From Taiwanofungus camphoratus (Eukaryota; Basidiomycota; Agaricomycetes; Polyporales; Taiwanofungaceae), in contig CP021220.1 in the NCBI GenBank assembly GCA_003999685.1, positions 186,001 through 250,000 of the forward strand: a DNA stretch of 64,000 nucleotides. The letters are read 5' to 3'. Of the stretch, positions 47,841-60,680 are shown one piece after another. Position 1 is the first letter of the stretch. The number at the start of each line of letters is the position of its first letter. The notes under the pieces were generated by a model, which was not told where the DNA came from, did not search any database, and worked only from the letters and a program-made list of their open reading frames with translations. Both the position numbers and the translations under genes were made by a program.

Positions 47841-49126
47841 AATATTCCTACAGCCACATGCACTGACTGAGGACAGTCAGGATTTCAATAGAGAGGAGGT
47901 GATAAGTCCTATGGCCTCCTGGGTTCTGAATCATGATTTTAGAAACTTCCTAACCCTCTCACAGATCATCCTACAGCTCTCCTATAATCTACAACATCTT
48001 CTAACACTTTACAAAGTTCTGCAAAGTCACGTGAAGTGCTTTGAAGCTTCGAATGCTAGCTATAAAGTTCTTAACTCCTGCTAAGTCCACTATTGGACAC
48101 TGCTGGCCCTTCTATATTGTTTTATTGGGTCCAGGTCTCAGCTCCCACATTATCCAGCCTGAGTCTAGCTAGAAAAGCTTAGCTAAGTCTCCCTAATCTC
48201 TTGTGACTGTAGACACCTCTGATAGTCTCTAAAATGGTCTAAAGTTCCAAGGCTGGAATTAGAAAGCCTTGCACACCCTCTGGGTCTCGATCCTATATCA
48301 TAAGGTCCTTCTATGATGTGTCCATATGATCTTCTACCTATTTAGGATATTTTCTACCTCGATTTGGGCAAGTCCCACTGATAGAAACTTCGTACACCTT
48401 TAGCCCCTTATGATAGTTGATCACTGTGTATGGCTGCTCTCTGATAACCATCTCACTCTTATGGGTGATTTTGGCCACCTTTCTACTGTATGTAGTTTTC
48501 CTGTTTCAGTTTCTATGTATTTAGTTTCTATCCTTCTTATGGTCATTTCAGAGTCCATGCACATTTAGTACACATTTCAGACTTGTAGAGACCACTTCAT
48601 GTAAGATAGTTCACCTCACCCTCTCCTATTTAGCCAGATGTAGTTTACTATGTATGACAAAGACCTCTCAGTACATGCTATTCCCCCACTTGAGAATATG
48701 AGCCTCTTTGCAGCTACGATCTCATAGCGCATTAAGAATAGAAGAAGCCTTAGGATCCATCTAAGCTTCTAAAGATCCCTCATCTATGTTCAGTATCAGC
48801 TCAGATAACTACGACTATACTTGCAATATAACCTATGTCTACACCTACACCCTCAAACAATGTCCTGTGCCCTATGAAGTTGCAGTGGCTTCGTATACTA
48901 CAGATACTCATGCAGTCCCCCTATACAGTGTGCCTCTGCCCTAGTTATACCTCACAGGCCCATGTTGCATTGTTACCACATTCTCCTACATCCTATTCCC
49001 TACCCTATGATCTCTGATCCCCTTCCTACCTATCTGCTACGCTTTTAAACCCTTTAAAATATATACTACACTCAGCAGCTCTATCATTGTCTTTCATAAC
49101 CTCAGAACCCCCCTCATGACAGCTTA
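47841..49126 (+). mobile_element. Gypsy-1 3' end: polypurine tract and first part of a 3' LTR
   Basis: 47841-47899 matches the last internal bases of Gypsy-1 (CTGACTGAGGACAGTCAG, then GAGAGGAGG). The LTR starts TGATAAGTCC at 47900 and runs to 49126, where Gypsy-2A is inserted; it resumes at 56151. This is the most CpG-decayed LTR of the family in the window (AATCATGATT where others have AATCGCGATT). Confidence 0.83.
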
Positions 49127-49670
49127 TGATACAAGCTGGTATCAACGACCGGAAAGCCTCGAACGTGAGGACCTGGCTACTAGAGACAGTAGTGAGGCTT
49201 TATGGATACTGCGTATGTCCTCCTGGGCGAAGTCGATAGAGTCGAGCGAGTACTCAGGTACGAAGCGAGAGGTCGCAAGATACGAGTATAAGATTGCTAG
49301 TGGTAACTAGCTACTTGGTAACCAGATCGAACTTAAGGTCCGACCTACAAAGTACAGGGCTTTATATACGTTATTCTACCCTGCGCACGGACCATGGCAC
49401 GTGGTCTAGGAATCAGCATGAGTAAGCATAAGTAAGGCGATATGAGTCATCGGGCCGTATTAGCAATCAGTAAGCGTAAGACGGAATGTGTGAGCGGGGC
49501 CCGATATGAGTCGGAGTCCATGAGTAACCGGGGCCCGTACCGTAAGCAGCGATGAGTCAAGATGCTGCGCGAAGAAGTTGGGCCTACCCGAGGCCCGTCC
49601 TAAAAGCGAAAGGTCACGGGACCGATCCGTGGTCCGACCGATAAGATATGCGATGAAAGAAATTGTATCA
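49127..49670 (-). repeat. 3' LTR of Gypsy-2A
   Basis: In plus coordinates begins TGATACAAGCTGG and ends AATTGTATCA. Same length and, by reading, same sequence as 55602-56145. Confidence 0.92.
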
Positions 49671-50227
49671 TTACCCCCCTACTTATGATTGAACGCCTGG
49701 TCAATCAACTAAACTTCAACGGGGGAACGTGTCGCATCCAGAATTTGAACTTTATTGAGCGACGACGGATTAGACGAACTTGCCAGGACGAACTTGAAGA
49801 CTTTCCTGGAAGTAGCGAGCGGGTGTTTCACTGTGACCTATAAGGGATGACCCTTCCAACCGCGAGCATCCTTCCAGCTCGAACTTTACAGTTTTACGAC
49901 ATGTCGGTCGTACGGTGTAGTTTAACGACGTGCACGGTCGTTTCCTCGCAGTTTAACGACATGCAGGGACCACTCTGGATGATATGGCGGTTCCGGGTCG
50001 TTTGCAAATGCGTAATGGATGGCGGTGCATTCGCGCGTAAGATGCCCAGACGATGGGCGACTACAGCGGAGGCATTTGTAGTCGGGGCACGTCCGGTGTG
50101 AGTGACAAGTGCTACCGCAGAGGTAGCATGGACCGTGGCGAGTGAACGAGGATGAAGGACCGTTTGACTGAGACATGCTGGTGATGAGGGGGGGTAGAAA
50201 GGCGACTGATCTTCTCCCTCCATTTTC

Positions 50228-53200
50228 TCATCGTAAATTCTTGCGCTGCTTATATGCGTCCAGCAGCTCGTCCGCAGTACCGGCTAAGTTCTCTTCCGGT
50301 TCCCATGAGTCATCGGCGAATGAGTACCCTTTCCACCTGACTCGGTATTCTCGGCGATTTCTTCGGCGATTCTCACGGTGTCCGACCAGAGCTTCGACTT
50401 CGTAGTTATCTTCGCCGCTGATAAGCTCCGGTGGTGGTTCCGTGTAGTTGGGACCGTGCGTGTCTGTCTCGGTGTATGGCGAGAGCAGCGTGGCGTGGAA
50501 AACGGGGTGCACTCGCCAAGTCGTCGGGAGTTTCAGCTTGTAAGACACCGGTCCCAGAACGTCCGTGATTTTGAAGGGTCCCTCGCGCTTGGGAGCCAAC
50601 TTCCTTGTCGGGTATGGCAGCTTTAGATTTCGTGAGTCTAGCCATACCTTTTGTCCTTTGCGGAAACCCGTTCCCTTGGGTTTCGCGTGCCTTGCTAACA
50701 CCGCCTGTGCTAGCTCCATTGCTGAGTGTGCATTTTCCCGAATCTTCTGCAAGTTCCGCAGTCGATAGGCAGCGCCCGGTGTATCTGATCCGGGGTGTAC
50801 GACGGGAATCCCTCGAGGTTCATAGCCCATCATGACCTTGAAGGGTGACGCCTTGATTGTCGAATGCTCACGCGAGTTGTGAGCGAATTGTGCTGAGCCC
50901 AGCAGCGATGACCAGTTGTCCGGGTTGTTGCTCGTGAAACATCGCAGGTAGATCTCCAGTTCCTGGTTGACTCGTTCCGTCTCTCCGTCCGTTTGGGGGT
51001 GGAACGCTGTGCTCATGGCCGACTTGACTCCGGTCATATGGCAGAGCTCCTGGAACACCTTCGATGCAAACTGTGGTCCTCGATCACTAATGATCTTGTC
51101 CGGAAGACCAAACCACTTGTACACTTCACGATATAGTGCCTCGGCTGTTCCCAATGCGTCAATCGTTTTGTTGCATGGAATGAAAATTACCCCCTTCGTA
51201 AGGTCGTGGTCCACAATGACCAAAATTGAATCGTAGCCTTCCGATGTCGGCAAATCCGTGATGAAGTCGCAGCAGAACGTACTGAACGGAGTGGCGTGCC
51301 GCGCGGATTTGATCGGAAGTAGGGCTGGTTGGGTGGGGTGCGTGTTAACTTTCATTTGCTGGCAAGTGCCGCAACCTTTGACGTATCTTGTGACGAAGTC
51401 AGCCATTCCAGGCCACCAGTAGTCTCGTCGAATAGACGAGAGAGTCTTCTGAATTCCAGGGTGGCCGGCGGAGGGGAGGTCGTGATAATTCGAGACCGTT
51501 TGTCGTCGTAGATCCTCGTCCAAGGGAATATATACCCGATTATCGTAGAGGAGGTCTCCATCTCGAATTGTCCAGTGGTCGTTTGAGCCGTTTCGTGCAT
51601 TGCGCGTTCCCTCCGTATACATTGAGTCATTTACGCATGCTTCCACGATGGAAGCCTTTAGACTCGTGTCGATTGCTGCTGCCCATACCTTGTCCGGTAG
51701 GACGGTTACATCCTGGTTATCTGATGAGCCGTCGTTGTGGTCGGGGCGTCGGGATAGCGCGTCGCTTTGCACCATTTGTGTGCCCGGGACATGAATTAAC
51801 CTGTAATCGAATTCGGACAAGCGGAGAGCCCATCGCGCTTGCCTTTGATTCAGATTCCGTGCCGTCTTCCAATACGTCAGATTCTTGTGGTCGCTATAAA
51901 TCGTGACTGGATACGGGCTTCCGATGAGGAGGTGACTCCATTCGTTGAGTCCTCGCATGACGCCCATGAGTTCCCGGTCATAGACGTCGTAGTTCCGTTC
52001 TGCTGGTGTCATACTCTGGGAAATATAACCGCAGGGGTGCCAATCACCGTTGTCGTCCTTTTGTCTGAGGACGGCGCCCGTGGCGAACTTTGATGCATCC
52101 GTTTCCAACGCGAACGGCTTTTCGGGGTCGGGCATTTGTAGAACCGGTTGTTCCAGGAAGGCTTTCTTCAGTGCCTCGAAAGCTTCCTGCTGTTCATCGT
52201 CCCAGTGCCATTTGACGTCCTTTCGAGTGAGCGAGACTAGAGGCTGGGCCCTATGCGAGAAGCCATGTATGAACCGACGGTAGAAGTTCCCAAATCCGAT
52301 GAACGACCTAACCTCCCGAAGGTTCTGAGGTATCGGCCAATCCCTGATGCCGGCTACCTTGACTGGGTCCATGGCGAGTTGTCCGGGTCTGATGATCATG
52401 CCCAAGAATTCGACTTCTTGCACGTCGAATTTGCACTTTTCCGGTTTGAGATACAGGTCGGTATCTCGAAGTCTTTCGATAACTCGCCGCGTACGTTTCT
52501 TATGCTCCTCGGGGTCTGTCGAGTAGATAAGGATGTCGTCCATATAGATTGCCAACCATCCTTCCTTGAGCATGTCTGCGAAGACCGTGTTCATCATCCG
52601 TTGGAATGTCGCCGGTGAGTTGCACATCCCGAAGAACATTACCAGGGGTTCGTAGAACGAGGGAGGTCCTTCTCCAGCCGCTGGAACACCAAAGGCCGCC
52701 TTCCATTCGTCTCCTTCTCGGATCCGGACATTGTTGTACCCTTGCCTGAGATCCATTTTGGTGAAGATGGTCGCCTTATTTAACCGTTTCAAGAGTTCCG
52801 ATACGAGAGGGAGTGGATAACGATCCTTGACAGTTCCCTCGTTGAGTTCCCGATAATCCTGGCAAGGTCGGTATCCCCCATCTTTCTTTTCTACAAAGAA
52901 GAACGGACTGGCCAATGGTGATTTCGACGGACGAATATAGCCTTTTTGGAGGTTTTCTTCCAAAAACTTGTCCAGCTCCGCCCGTTCCTCTCTATTGAGC
53001 GAATAAGTGGATTGCTTGAACTCCTTGAAATCTTCCTTCAGGTTGATGTCGTGATCGTGTTCCGTATGCTTAGGGAGTCGGGCTGCCGCTTGTTTGTCGA
53101 ACACCGGAAGGAGATCGTGGAGGTACTCGGGAACGAGTTCCGTGACCGGTTTCTCTTCTTTCTTGGCGTGTTCCTTAATGGCGAGTTCCGTAGACGTAGT

Positions 53201-54034
53201 GAGCCGACCGATGTCGTGCTTGACCTGCCAGATGAGACCATTTTCGAGACGGCGATATGCTCCATCGAGAGGGTATGCCTTTTCCATGAGCGGGGCGTCT
53301 CGATATGCCGGATGGGAGTCCCGTCCGTACGCCGTGATTCGGTCATCTCCTTCGATGAACGCTATGACCAGTTCGTCGTCGTCGATCGTTTCCATTGCCT
53401 GATCCAGTGTGATACCGTTGACCGATTCTTCTCCTAGGGGTGCGACTGGGATGTCGCGGCGTGCTGTCTGCCTAGGCATGCCTGTCGTTGGTAAGACAGG
53501 AGACATGGTGTCGATCACCTCGAAGTCTCCTTCGTCCTCTACCTCCTCAATGGTGGGCTGCCATTGTTGCTTGAGGCGTTTGTCTCGTTTGGCGAGGAAT
53601 GCCGCTACCTGTGGACAAGGGGGTGCTGACCAGTCTACCTCATAGTCTAGCACGGGATCCAGGGCTTCCTCCTGTTCTCGTTCGGCTAGTTTCTTCAGCT
53701 CCAGTCGCGCCATTCGTTGCGCGATGATCCCCTTCTTCCATTCTCGAGATTCTTGCAGGGTCGTGCGGTGTTTCAGTTCCACCCGACCCCCTTTCCAGTC
53801 GATACTGGGATTCTCGAGTTTGAGCCAGGTATGTCCGAAGATGACGTCTTCGTTCCCTATACTGGCTATGTATGCTTTGACAAACCGGGGCTCATTCCCG
53901 ATTTTGTACGATAGCAAAGCTCGTCTGTTGATGAGCGCTTGCTTGTTGGCAGTGCCGTCCACGTTGAACACCGGTATTGGGCGTGGCAGCGCCTCAGTCC
54001 GTAGCTTGTGTTCTTTGACAAATCGTGGATGCAC
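50228..54034 (-). pseudogene. Gypsy-2A pol with C-terminal chromodomain
   Basis: A 1,268-codon open frame. Order: retropepsin remainder with VIFGHTWLKLENPSIDWKGG, RT with [35 protein letters not shown] and LAIYMDDILIYSTDP, RNase H with FALETDASKFATGAVL, the integrase zinc finger (HPGIQKTLSSIRRDYWWPGM, GCGTCQQMK), the integrase core (DFITDLPTSEGYDSILVIVD, DKIISDRGPQFASKVFQEL) and a C-terminal chromodomain (EYRVRWKGYSFADDSWEPEE). The chromodomain places it among the chromoviruses, whose integrase tail is known to target modified histones. Listed as an element part and not a host gene. Confidence 0.92.
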
Positions 54035-54195
54035 AAATATTCCCGATGCGCCACTATCGATAAAGGCGCGGGCTTCGACGGCTTTTCGTCACACAGTAAT
54101 CGGAATGTGAAGGGCTCTGTCATTCCGGACTACAAGTACAATACGGGACAGTGAAATGGATACGGGCAGTGGTTGCGTCGGCTCACCCTGCCCCT

Positions 54196-55500
54196 TTAAA
54201 AATCCTCCGTTCCTAACTCCTCGAACATCATCCTTTTCTCGTCTGCTGAGAGCGTTTTGATGTACGAGCGGAAATCCATGGGGGATCGCGTCTCGGGTTC
54301 CTTCGAGGTATTTCTTTGGCCTGTCTTGGCCGTCTTCTTTGGACACCTGCGCACCGCGTGTCCTTCCTTGTGACAGTAAAAACATAGATGATTGTCCATG
54401 TGGTACTTCCTTTCTTTCTCGCTAAGGTTGCATCCGTCTTCCCATTTCTTGGTGAACGGTGTGGGACACGGGGTAACGAGTGCGTCCACCTCCATGGGTT
54501 CGCCATAGTCGAGGTCGGCAGTGGCGGAGAGGGTTTGGTCGATCCCTCTGTAGACGGCGTCGAGATGGAGAACGTCGGCGTACCATTTTTCCATGGAGTT
54601 GGGTCGTTCCGTGTTGGTGCGACCTGCGAGTGTCGTGTAGATCTGGCGGTCCAGACCTTTGATGAAGATCGCCCTCAACGTGGGGTAATCGTTCTCGGTG
54701 CGTTGGCCTTGGAGGCCCACGACAGCGTCCTTTAACTTGGCCTTCTCTGCCAGGAGTCGGAACCTCTCCACGTACATCTTTGTACTGATCCTGGTCTTCT
54801 TGTTTAGTTGCTTGGCCGGCAACTCCATTAGCACTTGGTGAGCCCTCTGGACTCCTTCGTGCTCGGGGAACGCGAGTCGCAAGCTCACCTTGAATACGTC
54901 CCAGCTAGCGTAGGGAGCATGCCCTCCCGCGGCCCGTTCGTAAAACGTATCGCGCCAGATATGTGCGTCCTGCCCTCCTTTCATGAGAGCGACCGTGTAA
55001 GCGATCTTTGCATCGTCGCTTAACCCTTGATTGTTGGTGGCAATGAGGTAGTGCTCCACCCGCTGGAGGAAACGCTCCAGATCTTCTCCTTGCCCAGTGA
55101 ACGGCTCTGGTGCAGGAATGTCGAGTTTAAGGGGTCGACTCCCCTGTTGCTGTTGCGCCGAAAGGTGCGCTATGAGCGCCTCGAGCTCCGTCCTGGTCAT
55201 TGTTGCGATAGTAGCCATCGTGGTAGGGGTTGTGGGTGTTACGGGTGTGGAAGGGAGTGATGGGGTGGCTATCAGTGGTGTCGAGGGTATCGACGCGGGA
55301 AAGAAACCAGCTGGGTCTCTTCCGTCTGGCGGAGGGTTACGTCTGAAATAAGAGGCTAATTTCTCCTGTGCTCGTTGATTCGAAATTGTCCCTGCCCACG
55401 CAAGTGGAGAGTTCGGGTAGATCGGATCGAGGTTCTGGTCAACGAAAGTCCAACGAAGACGATCGTACAGAAGCGGCGCGTTGTTTACTTGAGTCGGCAA
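54196..55500 (-). pseudogene. Gypsy-2A gag
   Basis: A 434-codon frame starting MPTQVNNAPLLYDRLRWTFV. The middle has a typical fungal retrotransposon gag fold region (FTGQGEDLERFLQRVEHYLI; LRLAFPEHEGVQRAHQVLME). One CCHC zinc knuckle (CFYCHKEGHAVRRC) lies near the C-terminus. It lies between the 5' LTR and pol. Confidence 0.88.
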
Positions 55501-55587
55501 TCCCCAAGCGGTGGGGTCGACTGTCTCGATGGTAGACGTGGTGTCTAACGGTTAGCCCTACTAGATAAGACTAGGGGCGACTTAGCG

Positions 55588-55599
55588 TAAGTTCGATCT
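55588..55599 (-). other. Self-primer binding site of Gypsy-2A
   Basis: Just inside the 5' LTR, the sense strand reads AGATCGAACTTA (no TGG start as for a tRNA 3' end). It is exactly complementary to TAAGTTCGATCT in the LTR (sense; plus coordinates 55799-55810), which lies about 34 bp downstream of a TATA box, where the transcript should start. This matches Tf1-type self-priming. Confidence 0.72.
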
Positions 55600-55601
55600 T
55601 T

Positions 55602-56145
55602 TGATACAAGCTGGTATCAACGACCGGAAAGCCTCGAACGTGAGGACCTGGCTACTAGAGACAGTAGTGAGGCTTTATGGATACTGCGTATGTCCTCCTG
55701 GGCGAAGTCGATAGAGTCGAGCGAGTACTCAGGTACGAAGCGAGAGGTCGCAAGATACGAGTATAAGATTGCTAGTGGTAACTAGCTACTTGGTAACCAG
55801 ATCGAACTTAAGGTCCGACCTACAAAGTACAGGGCTTTATATACGTTATTCTACCCTGCGCACGGACCATGGCACGTGGTCTAGGAATCAGCATGAGTAA
55901 GCATAAGTAAGGCGATATGAGTCATCGGGCCGTATTAGCAATCAGTAAGCGTAAGACGGAATGTGTGAGCGGGGCCCGATATGAGTCGGAGTCCATGAGT
56001 AACCGGGGCCCGTACCGTAAGCAGCGATGAGTCAAGATGCTGCGCGAAGAAGTTGGGCCTACCCGAGGCCCGTCCTAAAAGCGAAAGGTCACGGGACCGA
56101 TCCGTGGTCCGACCGATAAGATATGCGATGAAAGAAATTGTATCA
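55602..56145 (-). repeat. 5' LTR of Gypsy-2A
   Basis: A 544-bp LTR. TATA-like GTATATAAAG in the sense strand lies at plus coordinates 55835-55844. Confidence 0.92.
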
Positions 56146-56150
56146 GCTTA

Positions 56151-56682
56151 TATATCCCTATATCACCTTTCAGCCCTCCTATATATGTCCTATCTCATTT
56201 CTATTTCCCCTATCCTCTCTTATGATCATCTGCAGTCTTTTATGGTTTTAGCTGACTCTGGCCAGTTTGAAAGGCATTAGAAAGTCTATTCATCTAATTT
56301 GCTACCTTTCGCATCCCTATTCCACTTTCTTATGCATTAACCCTTACCTCCTATCTCCTTCCTACACTTCTATCCCCCTTCTGATTCCTTCTATGAGCTT
56401 CACCCTACATTGCAGCACTTTGAAGCACTTCAGAGCACATCGCAAGACTTCATAGATCTTTGAAGGGTTTCGTATCTTTTAGAAACACTTAGCATGCAGG
56501 AGTACGTTCCTGAAGTGCAAGACCCTTGACCTCTTACCACCTCACATAACAAACAAGATATACAGGCTACTCAGTATTGCACAGGCAGTGCTCCTCTTCT
56601 CCTACAGCTATTTATATACACCACTTACTGATCAGCCATTTTGGAGCACTCCCTAGGTACCAGGGTTACCTATGTTGTATCA
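56151..56682 (+). repeat. Second part of the split Gypsy-1 3' LTR
   Basis: Continues the LTR interrupted at 49126. It ends with GGAGCACTCCCTAGGTACC and then GTTGTATCA, as the other family copies do. The two parts add to about 1,759 bp, close to the 1,755-bp LTR at 17741. Confidence 0.87.
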
Positions 56683-56699
56683 ACAGCATTGCACAAATA

Positions 56700-58805
56700 A
56701 GACAACCCTCAAGTTTGCGCCAAGGAGGATCTAGATCTCACAGTAGACCAGCTTACTGACATTCTTCACTCAGCCATAGAGCAGCATGTACCTTGGTTAA
56801 AAAAATCACCATACATCAAATGATGGTGGACTAGAGAACTTACAAATATGCAAGAGCCAGCAGACATGAATTTCAAGCAAGAGAATTACTGGAATGGGAA
56901 GCAGTCATAAAGATCAAGAAGGAAGTACATAACCAGTACAGCAACACCCTCCACAAAACCAAAAATGAACACTGGCACAAGTTAGAAAAGATGACAGAAA
57001 GAGATATCTGAATGGCAAGTAAATACATCTCTCAACCTCTTACTGATAGTAGTGTTTCTAGAATTCCTACACTAATCAAGAAGGATGAACAAGGAGAAAC
57101 ACTTTCAGAAGTGTGCATCAATGAGCAAAAAAGCCAACTCCTATCTGAAGTGTTTTTCTCTAAAAAGCCACAGTACCTATCAGATCATTCTATGAATGCA
57201 AGACCATATCCACCTCCACTGCCATTCACACCTCTGACACTCTCACAGCTCAAATGCCAGATCAAATGATCAGGACCATACAAGTCCCCAGGTCCTGATG
57301 GCATCTCAAATATAGTGTTTCATCTTATCAGTCAATGACTGCTTGATATACTGATAGCATCTATCAAGCTAGGATACTTTCCTGCAGCCTGGCGCACATA
57401 GACCACAATAGTCTTAAAGAAACCCAGATGTGCTGACTATTTAATCCTGACATCCTATCATCCAATTGTGCCATACAACACCATAGATAAGGCAGCAACA
57501 GCCAAAATCTCAGAACAGATGATCTTTCTAATTCAAAAGCATCAACTACTCCCACCATGTCAATTTGGAGAATACAATGAATCAAAGATGCTTGGAGATA
57601 GAAAAAAGTTGCTACAATCATGTTTCTAGATGTTGCTAACACCTTCCCAAATGCTGTCACACATAGATTACTCAAAAACATGTGCCATCTGAGCCTCCCC
57701 ACCAAGATTGTCAATTTTGTCAAAGCTAAACTCACAAATCATCACACTACCCTTTCATTCGACTGCTACATGTCAGACCTGATAGTAATCAACACCAGAA
57801 TTGGTCAGGGAGACACTGGCTCCATGATCCTTTTCACAATCTACAATTTCCCTTTGATTGATGTTACTAATGGGTAGGACTGGGGACTTAATCATTTTTT
57901 CTTTTCCTTTGTTTGTCACACTATGGACACGCAACATCCTTTCTACATATTACTCACCCAGACTGACTGACGGGCCAATCATCCCTGCTTACACCATGAT
58001 AGTTATGTACTTTCGGGCCACTGACTCTTCTCGCCTTATGCTGTCTCTGGGGGACTGTTTAGCTATACCCAAAGGTCAGTGGTAGCAGTATAAAGGGGGA
58101 CCCTCCACTGGAGGTTTTCTTAGTTGTATTCTCTTTGTTTATTCATTCTGAAGTGTACTATGCATTTAGTACCAATATACGCTTTTCTTTACACATCTTC
58201 TCGCACTTGCAAGAAGCCCATAAAGACTATTGTGACTACATAGGGCTTGTAGTGGAAGACTACTGAGAATCGTGACTTGTCATCACTGCCGCTCCTCCTC
58301 AACCCTTCGCTGCACACTGTGCTAAGCTTCTGCAGCATTACCAGGGTGAACCCCCCAGCAACAATTGACGTATCAACTGATAAGAATGAGGATGGAGGTG
58401 GCTTCATTGATGACACCTTCTATATGATGATAGCTGACACATTCAATGAATGTGATGAGATCATGAACAGAATGCTAACCAGACAAGAAAAGTGGTCCAA
58501 ATCACACAACTCACTAGCTGAGCATTCCAAGTTTGCCTGTTTAAGACTAATGAGAAAACATTCAATTAACAGAAAGGACTATATATGAAACAGCTCAACC
58601 ATCAGATGCATCAAATCTGCAAAGCTCCTGGGCATCCAAATCAATCAAGAATTGCATTGGCATGAGCATGTAGAATATGCAATCACAAAGAGAACCTGCC
58701 TTTTTATGGCAGCAAAAAGATTCACCTGCCCTTCCTTCAGATTGCCCCCAAGATACATCAAATGGATATACTGCGCAGTAGTCATCCCCAAGGTCAAATA
58801 TACCC
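56700..58805 (+). pseudogene. LINE reverse transcriptase, degraded and split by a solo LTR
   Basis: RT blocks in order: GPYKSPGPDGISNIVFHLIS (~57275-57335), FLDVANTFPNAVTHRLLKNM (~57623-57682), IGQGDTGSMILFTIYNFPLI (~57801-57860), then after the solo LTR GGGFIDDTFYMMIADTFNEC (from ~58397), where FIDD is the catalytic YADD box, and LLGIQINQELHWHEHVEYAI (~58627-58686). There are stops, for example near 57009, 57268 and 57338, and frame changes near 57600-57620. It cannot encode an active RT. Confidence 0.8.
57862..58363 (+). repeat. Solo LTR inserted in the LINE RT (TSD ATTGA)
   Basis: A 502-bp sequence with TGTTACTAATGG at one end and CCAGCAACA at the other, flanked by ATTGA (57857-57861 and 58364-58368). 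The LINE reading continues across it in frame (IDV...). TATAAAGG at 58089-58096 is a core promoter candidate. The family is not otherwise in the window; LTR ends TGTTA..AACA suggest Copia type. Confidence 0.87.
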
Positions 58806-58811
58806 TCTCGA

Positions 58812-59709
58812 TGATAGGTGCCAGGCCCTTCTAGACCCCACGGAGTGCCCTCACTCGACCCTAGGATCTTAGTCATGTCTTCGATGTCACTCAACGTGTC
58901 TGATATAGCCCGAAAAGCCACCGCAAGACTCTCCAATAGCTTTGAATCATGTCACAGCCACTCTGCCAGTTCTGGTCTGACATTCCAGTGCACCATCCCT
59001 TCAATGCACAATACACCACATGCAATTGCCACTTAATGTCCTCGCACGTGACTGGTCACACCACTCCAATATTGCTTGATCAGCTTTGATGCACCACTCG
59101 ATGCACTCGATAATGCTACAGCCTCAGATTTTGTCTTAGTCTATTTTCATGTACATTTCTTTGTTTCAGCCTTTCTAGTGACATTAGTACAGTAGCCACT
59201 CTCTCTATGAGCCACTCTGTAGTTCATAGTACACAAGTAGTTAGGATGCCACTGGTCTTACGCCACTCCCGATGCACCTTATATTATAATACAGTAGTAT
59301 AAATGCAATGTACAATGTCTCGGAACAACAGAGAAGTTTTCTCTCATCCTGCAGAGCTCAAGAAGAGCCCCTTTGATTCAGTCTTCTACTACATTCTACT
59401 GTGTCCTTCTTGTCTTCAATTATGTTCAAAGAAGTTGTGTCTACTATTTGCCTTCTACAGTATCTTGAAGGGTTGCATTTTATCTGTCTTCGACATCCAT
59501 CAAAGAGTTGTGTTCAGCCTTACTGATTGTAGGGATTTATATCAGCTAAGTCCTTACGTTTAGTCTCTCTGTAGTACAGTACAGCATAGTAGCGCATCAA
59601 AGCTACGTCAAGCAGTCACGACACACATTGTAGGTCATCAAAGACCTTCATAGATGTCTCTCAACCAATTTGAGATTGGGAACCCTTAGCTGCTGACTCT
59701 CTCCTTGCA
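58812..59709. repeat. Probable solo LTR interrupting the LINE
   Basis: Starts TGATAGGTGCC immediately after LINE sequence (KVKYTL...), and ends about CTCCTTGCA, after which LINE-like sequence resumes. Its right part (59310-59709) recurs at 61438-61985. No target duplication could be matched (CTCGA on the left, CATTA on the right), so the limits are approximate. Confidence 0.5.
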
Positions 59710-60229
59710 CATTAACTGTTCTATGGTCTTCCAGCTTCTCTAGGTTGTACCTAGTAGGGGTTGGAGTGATATAGTGCATGTCACCAGTATGGTGCAAATT
59801 GATACGCTCAGTTGCTGATCGGAGAACACCAAAGGATCATCTGGCATGGCCGGATGCATAGGTAAACTACAATGCCTCACTTGTTGTCTAATCACAGGTG
59901 CTTTTAAATGCACAGCTACTGACCTGTTGAAAGTCCATGCTGATATCCAGCCCATAGTTATATGCCTCAATCACACCTGTTACAAAGAATGTCACCATCT
60001 CTGTTTCCTCTCCAACACACATTCACTCCACTCTATAGTTATATGCTGTATCAGATACTACCCCTGATATCACAGAACAGCCATCCATGAACTCCTCAAA
60101 GTGTTCAAAGTGAAACCACAGAACATTGAAATGCTAGATCCCATCAGGAAACCTTCACACTGAATATCCAAATTCTCAATGCACAAAGCCAAATCAAAAG
60201 ATGAGACCACTCAATATATTTGAACATGA

Positions 60230-60680
60230 ATGGACAACTTGAAGATATTTTTAGATGGATCCAGTATAGATGGCAAGATAGGAGCAGCAGCTACAATCTT
60301 CAACCTATCAAACAAACCAACTCTCCACTATCACCTAGAAATGGACAAGGAATGCACAGTATTTGAAGGTAAAACTATAGAAGTTTTACTATTGGTGCAT
60401 CTAGTACAAATACACATTAGAACACTAAACTGCCATATTAGATCAGTTCTTATAGCACTAGATAATCAACCAGCCATATCAGCACTGGAACTCAACCAGA
60501 AGCAACCAGCACAATATCTACTGGATGCAGTACATGATGAAATTCACTGACTACATCGTGAACACCACAAAATCCATATCCACATTGCATGGACCCCAGG
60601 CCATCACAATGTTCCAGGCAATGAGTATACAGACAAGGAAGTGAAAAAAGCTGCCAGTGGATGCAGCTCAAACCAAGATG
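60230..60680 (+). pseudogene. LINE RNase H domain, degraded
   Basis: Reads MDNLKIFLDGSSIDGKIGAA with the first catalytic Asp, then MDKECTVFEGKTIEVLLLVH (Glu), VLIALDNQPAISALEL (Asp), and, after a stop near 60550, the C-terminal IHIAWTPGHHNVPGNEYTDK with the last catalytic Asp region. It is the RNase H that follows RT in Tad-group LINEs. Confidence 0.78.

Larger units (their letters stand above)
49127..56145 (-). mobile_element. Gypsy-2A, chromodomain Ty3/Gypsy element (chromovirus), nearly whole
   Basis: A 7,019-bp element on the minus strand with two 544-bp LTRs that read identical to me (49127-49670, 55602-56145) and a 5-bp target duplication GCTTA (49122-49126 and 56146-56150). It is inserted in a Gypsy-1 LTR. 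gag and pol are in separate open frames. It looks close to whole, with at most one or two breaks. Identical LTRs and high CpG content mark it as the youngest insertion seen here. The polypurine tract (AGGGGGG) is next to the 3' LTR at 49671-49680. Confidence 0.92.

Noticed and set aside
52946-53437. Plus-strand frames opposite the Gypsy-2A pol
   Set aside because: The opposite strand encodes a full, motif-rich pol; these frames have no recognisable domain.
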